Part shown: positions 26,069-37,700 of the stretch, piece after piece
How positions within the stretch are numbered: the stretch's first letter is position 1
Layout: each line of letters begins with the position of its first letter
Assembly (NCBI RefSeq): GCF_017591435.1
Contig: NC_059272.1
Span: forward strand, 11,033,550 to 11,097,549
Length of the DNA stretch: 64,000 bases
DNA from: Portunus trituberculatus
Taxonomy: Eukaryota; Arthropoda; Malacostraca; Decapoda; Portunidae
Direction of reading: 5' to 3'
Notes under the pieces: generated by a model
Told to the model about the DNA's origin: nothing
Database searches by the model: none
What the model saw: the letters and a program-made list of their open reading frames with translations, nothing else
Translations under genes and position numbers: made by a program

Positions 26069-26230
26069 CAGTAAGAACACGTACCTAGGGATAACGCGTA
26101 ATCCCTGAATATGTCAGTGAATACACGTATTCCCTTTTTCACTCAGGGATTTCACGTAATCACTGAAATTTCCAGTGATTACACGAAATCCCTGAAATTA
26201 GACCTGTCATTTTACGTGTTCTTACTATTG
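26064..26230. repeat. Left TIR of the Ginger-type transposon
   Basis: Pairs with 28705-28876. It contains repeated, often palindromic motifs around ACGTAAT/CCCTGA at about 26092, 26143, 26172 and 26180. Near 26212 it has an inverted copy of its own first bases (ACGTGTTCTTACTAT), so the arm can also fold on itself. Confidence 0.85.
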
Positions 26231-26496
26231 AGCATTCAGTGAATTCGCGTAACCTTCATCTATGAACATTTCAATTACACACAGTTCAATTACACACATA
26301 CAATAACACAGAACATAGTTTAACTTAACGACCTTTCAGTTGCGTTAGTGAGTGTTTGTGTTTAAACGACTGAGACATGAGCGAATGGTTCAATTTTCAA
26401 AAGTGTCTGAACCACTGCACGTTGCTTCATTCTTTCTTTTCTTCAAGCAACTCTGACTTGTTGCCTCATTCTTCCTCTTCCTCCAGCAAAGTCAAG

Positions 26497-26718
26497 ATGT
26501 CTATCGAGGAAAGGTTTACACAAAACCTCACGGATCATTTTAAAGAAAACAAAAAAGGATTAATTCCAAAGTGTGACTATCAGAAGACCATCGATGCTCT
26601 GAAAGCAGTAGCTGATAACTCACATGCCAAGGGGCGGCACGGATATTATCTGTTGGAGAAGTAAGTTTTCACTTCAATCTATTATTTTACTCAGTCTCGC
26701 TCTCTCTCTCTCTCACTC

Positions 26719-26783
<65 letters not shown>

Positions 26784-28534
26784 AATTGTGTGTTTGTCTC
26801 TCTCTAATGTTAACTGTGTTTTCAGGTATGAAGTACTCCAGTGCGGGCCTACAGAAAAACTGATAAAGAGACGTTCGACACGACAGGAGTCACCACTCTA
26901 CTATGTGAGCATCGAGGAGACGTTTGACGTTGTCCAGAGCGCCCACATCTCAACAGGCCATGGCGGAAGAGACCGGATGTTGAAAGAATTACAAAAGAAA
27001 TACGCAAACATTCCAACTAAGGCCGTTGAGCCGTTCAAGTCACTCTGCCAAGAATGCAAAAAGAAACGAAAACGGCCGATGATGAAGGGGGTTGTCGTTC
27101 GTCCAATACTCACCAAGGAATTCTCGTCAAGGGGTCAGGTGGATCTAATTGACATGCAAAGCATGCCCAGTGGATCCAACAAGAAATGGATCATGGTGTA
27201 CCAGGATCACCTGACGAAGTTTTGCATCCTTCGAGCCTTGACGTCTAAAAGAGCTGCAGAGGTCGCTTTTTCATCTACTGGACATTTTTCTTCTCTTTGG
27301 TGCCCCCGTTATTCTCCAAAGCGATAACGGATCCGAGTTCACTTCACAAGTCATTACAGAGCTGAAGGAAGTTTGGCCAAAACTAACACTGGTGCATGGT
27401 AAGCCTCGCCATCCCCAAAGTCAGGAGTCGGTTGAGCGCGCAAACGGTGATATTAAAGATATGCTGGTGGCATGGATGGCTGACAATGACTCACAAGACT
27501 GGCCTACGGGCATCAAGTTTGTTCAGTTCCAGAAAAACAGTGCTCTCCATTCCGGGATAAAGTGCTCTCCATATTCTGCAATGTTTGGCTGTGAGGCTCG
27601 TGTAGGACTTACTACTTCGTCTTTGCCGATTGAAGTGATTGCTTGGATGGAGACTGAGGAGGATCTTCTTGCTGTCACACCAATCAGGCCAGACTCTGAC
27701 AATGACAACTCTCTCTCCCAAACTGATGGTGTTGCAAACCAGATCCAAGCTACAAGTGATGAAACATCAACACATGATTTGACGGAGGATGTTCTGCTCC
27801 CAGTCGAACATGGCAGCGCTACAATTCAGTACACTGGTGACAATGTGATAAGTCAGCCAATGACAGCTGAAATCCTTGATCTACCCACAGGACCTTCCTC
27901 GCCCACAGCAACACCATCTGCCTACAATGTTGAGAGTCCTGTTTCTTCTGGAGAATCAGAAGAGCTCGTAACGTCTCTCTCACCCTCTCCATCTACGAGT
28001 AACAGTCCTGTTTCCTCTGTTGAAAACCACAGAGTTGCAGAACGCATCAAAGAAATCAAAAGGCGTCGTCGTGAAGCAGCCGATGCACAAACTTCTCAAG
28101 CAGAAAGGATTGTGAAAAGAAGTCGCGTAGATCTGCGAGCTGGCGAACAAGGAGACAATGTAGCTGTGCCAGTTCCACTTGTTGATCGTGGGAGAGGCGA
28201 TCCTAGAAATATCCTTGGTGTCATAATTGACAGACGAGAAGACACAGACCAATACAGGATAGCCGTAAAAGCTGGTATTCTCAGTGGTCTGTATTCCAGA
28301 AATCAGTTCGATCTGTGCCCTCAGCGCCTTCTCAACACTGACGACATAAACACTGAAAAAAAAGTTTCACTGCGCTTGGCGGTGATTTCTCAATCCGCTT
28401 CAGGTGGACAGGGCTTCACAAGATGCAACTGTACTGGCGCCCAAAAGTGTAGTACAAGGCGATGTAAATGCCTTAAAGCTGGGCTTCTGTGTAACTCACG
28501 ATGTCATAGCAGCCTCAATTGTTGTAACAAGTAG
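26497..28534 (+). CDS. KRBA2-like integrase/transposase with CXC tail (one frameshift)
   Basis: Predicted role: DDE integrase moving the surrounding transposon. Exon 1 (26377 or, more like the family, ATG 26497, to 26660) encodes SIEERFTQNLTDHFKENKK. The donor is GTAAGT and the intron 26661-26825 holds a long (TC)n before its acceptor TTTTCAG. Exon 2 resumes in frame (EKYEVLQCG). A HHCC-like zinc region follows (HISTGHGGRDRM...CQECKKKRKRP). The rve core has RGQVDLIDMQS (first Asp), LQSDNGSEF (second Asp) and PQSQESVERANG (Glu). A +1 shift at about 27272 separates the first two catalytic residues. After a Ser/Thr-rich linker the tail has a cysteine cluster (CNCTGAQKCSTRRCKCLKAG) like a tesmin/TSO1 CXC repeat. 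Otherwise no stops to TAG 28532-28534. It could be a young pseudogene or carry a sequencing error. Confidence 0.85.
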
Positions 28535-28704
28535 CATGTCAATGGTTTCTGCCATTCTTTAGAACTTTTAAATGCTTTGTTTTAACTGACTAACTGACTG
28601 TTTGACCAATAAAATTCTGTATGTTTGCATTTTTTAATGTTAATTTTATTTTTTATCTAGTTACTTACTAATATGCTCGTCGCAACGTTGCCATTGATGA
28701 TCAA

Positions 28705-29715
<1,011 letters not shown>

Positions 29716-29774
29716 CTATAGACCCTAACTCCAGTATGGGCCCGGATGGTATTCATCTTCAACTTTTAACGTTA

Positions 29775-30470
29775 GGCGGCGTCACACTAGCACTTTTTCC
29801 GTCGTCTCAGGCGATTTTCGTTGTCTTTTTACTCTTCTGTCAACTCTTTCCGTCGTCTTGAGTCAGACGGAACGCATCGTTTTCGTCTAGCGCCAATTTT
29901 TAGTCAAAATAAGAACTATGGTTTCTAATCAATACTTTTATTTATTTATTTATTTATTTTATTTATTTATTTATTTTTTTTTTTATTTATTTATTTATTT
30001 TTTTTTTTTTGTTAAACGGAAGAATGCTATTATCATGACAAGAAATTAAATGAGTTGATGAATATATATTTGTATACATTTTTTTTTCTTCTAGCCTAGC
30101 AATGAAAAGTTCCTCAGTTGTTTGTGTACATTTCCAGAGGAGTGCGAATATGCGACGCTTTTGAAAATTTCCAAGGCAACTTCCAAGTAGCTGGCCAAGA
30201 TGAGCAGTGGACAAACCACACTGATGAATTTCTCATAGAGAGTATTAGAGGTCTGTGTTGCCTTTGGGATCACAGAACAGCTGATTACATTATAAGGTGC
30301 AAAAAAGCCGCGGCTTGCTGGGGTGAATGAGAAGCCATGTTTGTTTACAATCGACAAGCGCGGCAAAGGCAGAAGCAAGCTTGTGTGTGACGGCCACCGT
30401 CTGCAAAAGTTGACAGTCGTCAGAAAATTGACAGAAAAAGAAGACGGAAAAGTGCTAGTGTGACGCCATT
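29775..30470 (+). mobile_element. PIF/Harbinger-type element carrying a MADF domain
   Basis: The ends are inverted: GGCGTCACACTAGCACTTTT starts at 29778 and its complement ends at 30467. They are flanked by TTA at 29772-29774 and 30471-30473, the usual Harbinger target duplication. The three bases outside each TIR (ggc and att) differ. The interior plus strand at 30199-30330 encodes QWTNHTDEFLIESIRG, CLWDHRTADYI and KKAAACWGE. This follows the MADF pattern (W..e.l..Li..I...p.LWd....dY..r..k..aW..I) that many Harbinger elements encode in a second protein. No transposase core is present, so it is a deletion derivative. Confidence 0.78.
29937..30011. repeat. (TTTA)n / poly-T tract
   Basis: Tetranucleotide TTTA repeats with T-runs inside the Harbinger-type element. 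Confidence 0.9.
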
Positions 30471-32126
30471 TTAGTCTTGCCCAAATCTAACTTTTCCACT
30501 CTTTCTTATTTTTAAGAAGTCAATGTCAACAGGCACATTTCCTAGGAAGTGGAAAGTATCTCAAATTACCTCTATTTTCAAAAAAGGCTCCCGCCATCAG
30601 CTGTTAAACTATAGACCAATAAGCCTAACAGCAGTGTGTTGCAAGACTCTTGAGCGCATAGTACTTGACGGTCTTACAGAATATCTTAATAGTAATGGCA
30701 TTTTATCAACAGACCAGTTTGGCTTCAGGAGTGGGAAATCAACTGAGGACCAACTACTGCTTACTTACAACTCTATCACATCATCGTTAGACAGTGGATA
30801 TACAGTGAACTTAAATTAATTGTTTGATTTTTCTAAAACGTTTGATGTTGTCAACCACACTATTTTCCTACAAAAACTTTCCTGTCTTGGAATCTCTGGT
30901 GTCCTCCTACAGTGGATCAAACTTCCTCACTCAGCGAACAATGTCTGTCTCTGTTTAAATACAGGCGTCTCAAGCAGTCACAAGTTAATCCCCAGTGGAG
31001 TACCCCAGGGTTCAGTTATCGGTCCTTTACTTTTTATTATCTATGTAAACCACTTACCGTCTTACATAAAGAGTGACTGCAAAATATTTGCTGACGATCT
31101 AAAGATTTATCTGCCCATTCGTAACTTGCCGCACACCCATGCAATTGTTGACGTATCTAACTGCCAACGTGATATCAACTCTATATATAGAATATCTAAC
31201 TCCTGGGGACTTTCTTTAAATATAGATAAGTGTGTCACACTGAGATTCAACGGAGGCACTTTTCCAGAGCAAGACACAGGCCCATATAACACTTACTCAC
31301 TCAATAGTACAAGGGTAATGCCCATAAGGATCTTGGTGTACTGGTTGACACTTCTTTACGCTTCCACATGCACATAAAAACCACAGTTAACAAGGCTGCA
31401 GGTATGGCAGCAAATTTACTAAAAGCAACTATTTGTAGATCACAGAATTTCATGCTAAATCTTTTTATTACACATGTAAGACCACTACTAGAATACTGTT
31501 CATGCCTATGGAACACATGTTATCTTAGAGACCTAAAGATGCTAGAAAGTGTTCAGAGGTCGTGGACTCGATACATGGAATGACTGGACTGTCCTACAAA
31601 GAGCGTTTGTTAGCTCTTGACCTCTACTCTGTACGTGGACGCCGTACTCGTGCTGACATAATAAAGTACTGGAAGATCTTCCACTCTGAGTGTTCTATCT
31701 CTCCCGAGGATTTATTCATCACAACACCACATGCACATACTCGTGGACATCTTTTTAAAATAGCTCACCAGTACAGTTCAGTGGATCTTAGATCTCGATT
31801 TCTCTCATTCCGGTGTGTCCGTTTATGGAATTCTTTGCCTGACCATGTTGTTGCTCTGAACTCGCTGCCATCCTTCAAATCAGCCCTTCACAGTCATTTA
31901 GGCGACATTCTGTACGACTTTGTGGAGTAATATGCATACACACATGTGCTGTTGTTTGCTGCACAATAATATATCCTGCATTTCTGAACAGTTTCAATGG
32001 GTACACATTCCAGTTCACTCACAGTTTGTTACAATCATCCAGTAATCTACTTCTAAAGTTGACTGGCGTACCCATTTTTCTAGCTACCTTTTTCCTACTC
32101 TTCGTTGTATTTTTCTGGTTTGGGAG

Positions 32127-32910
32127 CTAAGGGTGGCTAACCAGGTGAGTAACCATTGGGGACATAATGAAGATGTCAGATAGGGAGATGATGGAGAGAT
32201 CATGAAAAATGCGGTAACAATATATAAGATTTAGTCTCAACATTCTGCCCGTCACAGAGAATAAAACCCAATGTGGACAGCCTATCAGAATATAGAAGAT
32301 CAGACAGTCCGGTAATCTGTTTTGTCCACCTGCGTTGAACAGATTCCAGGGGCCTTGTTTTGGCCTTGAAATCCAAGATTCCATACTGAAGATGCGAAAT
32401 TCAAAATTGGTCGAGCATCAAAGATGAAAAGAGTAGACATAGTGTAAGCAGAGCGAGTGACAGTTGACTTCAAGAGATTAGAGGCAGTTCCCCGACATTT
32501 AGCAGCTGTACAACTTATGCGGTAGTGAAATTTCAACTTCGAATTCCTATCAACTGTTACTCCTAAATCCATGTGTGAGAAGCTCTGGTTTATTGGGAAG
32601 CCATTTAGAAGGTAAATGGGAGTTAGGTCATCTGCGTGGGTGCAACCAAGATGTATTAGACTAAGTATAATACATCTTGGGTGCAACGCTGTCTAGCAAA
32701 ACGATGGACACATTTACCAGTGCATGGAAAACCTCAACTCCCAAGAAGCAGCAGTAGATGACAGCAAGTCAATATTAGCCTGCATGCCGGGAAAAGATTG
32801 GTAATTAGAGTCAGTGATGAAGCTGAAGAGTGAAAATATAACTTGAGATCGTCGGCGAACATTTTGTAATGAATAACAGTAAGAAGTGGCACGGCATGTC
32901 ATAACCATTA
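32127..32910 (-). mobile_element. LINE copy J, minus-strand C-terminal fragment
   Basis: The minus-strand frame at 32300-32686 has LGVTVDRNSKLKFHYRI, GTASNLLKSTVTRS and DARPILNFASSVWN, the region after the RT of a CR1-like ORF2 related to copy I. A degraded FADD-proximal piece is at 32714-32908. Copies I and J lie tail to tail. Confidence 0.75.
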
Positions 32911-33051
32911 TATGAATCTTTTAAGGTCACATATATGCTACCGTTGAAACATGGAAATAAGACGAAAAATAATGAGTGGAACCTGGGCCTTTATATGTAA
33001 AATATTTCAATGCTCGACTGATATAATGTTTTGCGGTCTTTGGGTGTAGAG

Positions 33052-33353
33052 CAGTGGTATTCATCGCGCAGCTCGCGAGCCGCTCTTGAAAAATAGATAA
33101 ATAAATGAATAAAAAAAAAAAAAAGCACACTTCCTCTCATAGCATTAAGTAAGTTTGGTCTTTATTTTGCTCTTAATAACAAGATATATAGACTAATATT
33201 ATCATGTCTAATTTATCTTATTTACTATATTGCACTAGCAGCCCAGTACTACTTAATTTAATTGAGTTATGCTAGCTTGCACTAGCTGCAGCTCTCTCAA
33301 TGAATGTGTTTAACCCAAGTGGCTGCCTTGCAAAAAATTAGTGAATAACACTG
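33052..33353. mobile_element. Short hAT MITE with perfect 8-bp TSD
   Basis: GTGTAGAG occurs at 33044-33051 and 33354-33361. The ends CAGTGGTATTCA and (reversed) CAGTGTTATTCA form a 12-bp inverted repeat with one mismatch. 302 bp, no coding potential. Confidence 0.9.
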
Positions 33354-33731
33354 GTGTAGAGTAAAAGAATGGGCCATGGAGCCCTAGGGGCAGTAGCGGA
33401 CCAATAGCACGTCGACTTCTGTGACGTTATGCCGACTCCTCCCATTTTACTTTCATGACTAAAAAAAAAAAAAAAGAACCTTGTGAGGTGTGCTGCATAT
33501 AAGATATAAGGATCGATATTTATATTTTTCTTATTCTATACCATAAAATCCATTCATGTTCAAAGAATTTAAATATTTGTACAACTGACTTCCAGAATGT
33601 GCATTGATCGGTGAGAGTGCTGAAAGTAAGTGGCAGGAAGGGCCGAGGGGGAGGTGACGGCCAGACGGGAGGCTCAGCCGCCGCAGCACCAGCCGGACTT
33701 GCTACACCTCGGCACTACAATCACCGCAGTC

Positions 33732-34176
33732 ATGGCGATTGACGATATTAAAGTGCACAATGATGATCCTGAGGAAGAGGAGGTAAGCTGTGCGCTAGAG
33801 TGTGTGGATTAGGTGTTCAGGGAAGAGTCAGAACACTGTAAGACACGTAGAGAGAAGGAAAGAAGACAGCATGAGGCAAAGAGGTTGACCGGCCACCCTC
33901 CATTGCATCATCACATACCCAAAACCAGCTGATCCCGGTGGCCAGCTCTTGTTAATTTACTTGTTTACTTTATGCAGTTGTGTATGTGAAGTGTGTCTCG
34001 TCAATCATTTCCATACTTGAGTTACCTTAGATAGTAAAAGCCTGAGAGAAATTGTGTGATTAACCAAAATAAATGGGGTCACAAACTCATACTAGGTATT
34101 GAAAAAAATATTGAAGTAATAATAGACAATAAGATATTGCTCAAATTATACAATGTAATGTTACAGTATATGGATA

Positions 34177-34216
<40 letters not shown>

Positions 34217-34651
34217 GTACTGGAAATCACATTACCAAGCATAGTTCTTGGTGAATATCGTGATCATAATTAGAAGATAGAAATGTTTTCAGTCTCCTTT
34301 TCAATATACAGATATTTTAACTGGTTTTCATTTGTCTAAGTAATTTATCTTGGTGTATAATTTTAGAAAGCCTTAAGAGCAGTGTCAGTGTTGTATCTTC
34401 TTTCATAATGGGTATCACACTGGCCTATGATACACGGAACAAGGAACATTTGCTCCAGATAGAGCTCTGGAACTTTGCCGAGATTAGCAGAGCAAAGTTG
34501 GGATGGCTTGATATCCATTCTGGTACTCTGTATGCTATCCCAACAGAAAAATAAACATAAAATATGTAATAAGAATCTGTCATGTAAACTATAAAGAATA
34601 TGCATAAATTTTTCATATTGGAATGTTAAATAATATTTCATCAATCTATAA

Positions 34652-34734
<83 letters not shown>

Positions 34735-34736
34735 AT

Positions 34737-34773
<37 letters not shown>

Positions 34774-37700
34774 AGTTTGCACTTATGGCAAACATCCTTG
34801 ACTCCAAAGTTACAATTGCGCACGTCTCTGTTCTTCTCTAGCATCTTCTTACTTCCTTCTCTTCAATAACAGCAAGTGGAAATGTAATTCCAGCATGAAG
34901 CATAGGTTGAGGTATAAGCAGCATGATTTTTTTTGGTTTCTTTTGATTAGGCTTGGTCCTGGTTGCTGGACCACTTGCCTAGCGTAGCAAGAACACAGAC
35001 AGCCTGTGTATGATAATGTTCTTAGTTTCATATTAAGAAGAATGGCCCGCATTCTGCGTATCATAGGTCAGTGTGATACCCCCTTTAGGTCTAAATACAT
35101 CTGAATCATGACTGATGTTAATATGAGTGTCTAACTGAAATGGTTTGAATGTCCAGGCTTTCCAGTACTCATGACTGTGTATGTTTAAACAAATTTTATA
35201 TACAATAGGCAGGCAATGCAATTCAGTAAACACAAGAGTAACTCCATCCAAAGGTCACATTTTCTTTACTAAACTGGTTGTGCTATTCATGATTTTTTTC
35301 TTTATTTTTTTTAATTTTATTTATTTATTTATTTATTATTGTTTTTTTTTTTTTAAGTAATTTAATTCATTAGTAACCCAACTATGGCTCGTGTTCAGGC
35401 CTCCAGTCTAGGTGGCCTGGGTTCGAATCTTTGCCAAACCTAGTTGCCTGGTGGGAGATCTAGCATTCTCCCGTTAACCCTAGCAGTGCCATATGACCTT
35501 AGCTGTTGCTGCGCCTAATGGAATAATTTCCATTTTCTAACAACAGTTGCAACTTACTATTGTTAGGGTTATTATTAGTCAGTTCATTATATTTATTCAT
35601 TTTTTATTATAATTTATTTTTATTTTTACTAATATTATTTTTCATGATGTCAGTGATATGGTCATAGTCATTTCAATGTTGTCCTCCTATAAAATGGTCT
35701 ACTACTGTCCATTATTTCAAGAAAATATATGGATTCCATACTATGGTGTAGTTTTAAGATAAAAATAATATTGTTTACTTAAGTTAAAGAGATGAACCAG
35801 TGATTGAATGTATCTAACCAAAATAATGGAAGAAATGAGAGAAAATATGTGATAATTCTACTTTCTTTAAAATCAACAGATCACCAAAGTGCAGTATGAA
35901 TTTCTTAACTGCTCACTTTCATGCAGCATTCACAATATGTATTTTGATTATGATTTTTCATGTCTTTAATGAATATGTGCCATTCTTTATTTTTTACTTG
36001 TTTTTCAGGAGGAAGAGGAAGAAGAGGAAGAACTTCTTGTGAGTCCTTCTATTTAAATTTTTTGACATGTTTTGTAATAATTGAATGAATTTGTTAGTAT
36101 CAAAAATTTGAGCTGATTATTTGATTGAAGTTTTGTGTGAAGCTTTTTTTTTTTTTTTTTTTTTTTTATGTAGTAAAGGAGATTGATTTCTTGAATTAGT
36201 TTATCACATTCCAGAATCATCTATTTCATAATTAATCAACCAAATGTTCTTTTCTTTAGGACCCTCTTGATGACCTGAAGGAATCATGTGGGACCTCAAA
36301 TCACTGTGCACATCTGAATGAGAAACTGACAACCTGCAATGATAGAGTGAACTCTAGATCCAAGACAGAAGAAACATGTTCAGAAGAACTTTTTGATTAC
36401 CTCCACTGTGTTGACCATTGTGTAAGTGAAAATATTTATCAAAGTGTTTATTTTGTCCATGATGAACATGAGAGTAGGTAGATACTGTAGGTTTCATTGA
36501 TAAATCCAAAACTGAAAGCCAAATATTTTCTTTATGATGATGTATTTACAATGTGTGTGTGGGTGGGTTTGGGTGTGTGTATTCACCTAGTTGTAACATA
36601 CAGGAAAAGAGCTATGCTCATGCTGTCCCATCTCCATATCTATGAGAATCCAGCATTTCTTTGAACTTATTAATTGTCCTTGCCTCAGTGACTCTCTTAT
36701 CTAAGCCATTCCACACCTCTGCACATCTTTGTAGAAAGCTTAACTTCTTGATATCTCTCCTGCAGTTATCCTTTCTTAATTTCTTTCCATGTCCTCTTGT
36801 GTCACTGGTGTCCCAGATTAGTAAGTCTTCTCTATCTAATTTTTCCAGTTCCTTCATCGCTCTGTACACTGCTATTAGATCTCCTCTTTTCCTTCTCTGT
36901 TCTAAGATTGTAAGACCTGGTATTCGTAGCCTTTCTTCATATGACCGTTCACTTAAACTTGGGGAAGCTTTGTTGCTACCCTCTGTATTCTGTCTAGTTT
37001 CTTTGTGTTCCTTTTTGTTCGATGACCTTACTGTAGCTGCATATTCTAATTTTGGGCATATTTAGAGTCGTTAACAGTTTTTTTTATCATATCTTTGTCT
37101 GTGTAAGTGCATGACAGCTCTATATTTCTCAGAAGTTTATAGACATTTCCTGTAATTCTATTTATGTTCTCTTCTGGTGACAAATTATTCACCTAGGTCT
37201 TTTTCTTCAGATTTCTTAATTTCTTCATTCCCCATTGAGTTAACTCCCTTCGGCCTTCTTTTGCTCATTCCAAATTCTAATACGCTGCACTTTTTTTTGT
37301 ATTAGATTTCATTTCCCATGTGAGGGACCATTTTGCTATTGTATCCAAGTTTTGTGTTAGCACCTCATAGTCTTCGTTTCTATTCACCCTCCTCATTAAG
37401 TTAACATCATCTGCAAATAGACTAATGTAACTATGTTTTCTGGTATATCATTCACATATACTACAAACATTATTGGAGCTAATACTGACACCTGCGGAAC
37501 TCCACTTAAGACTTTCCAGGCCGATTTTCTTATCCTCTTAATTGTGCTCATTTCTCTGTCTTTTAGTAAATCAGCCATCCATTTTGGAAGTCCTCCCTTT
37601 GGTCCTCCATTTTGTTCAAATTTCCACAGTAACATTTTGTGCAGGATCTTGTCAAGTGCCTTCTTTAGATCTAAGTAGATACTGTCCACCCAGCCATCCC

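Larger units (their letters stand above)
29716..31933 (+). mobile_element. LINE copy I, CR1-like, split by a Harbinger-type insertion
   Basis: The RT-entry motif MGPDGIHLQLL lies at 29737-29770 and coding resumes at 30474 (CPNLTFPLFLIF, FPRKWKVSQITSIF, LNYRPISLTAVC). RT continues with QFGFRSGKST, a TAA, then DFSKTFDVVNH, GVPQGSVIGPLLFIIYVNHL and IFADDLKIYL. C-terminal pieces at 31368-31930 include FITHVRPLLEYCSCLWN and RLWNSLPDHVVAL. The FADD motif is intact, but one in-frame TAA (30817) and frameshifts kill the copy. It belongs to a different family from the AC-tailed copies. Confidence 0.88.
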
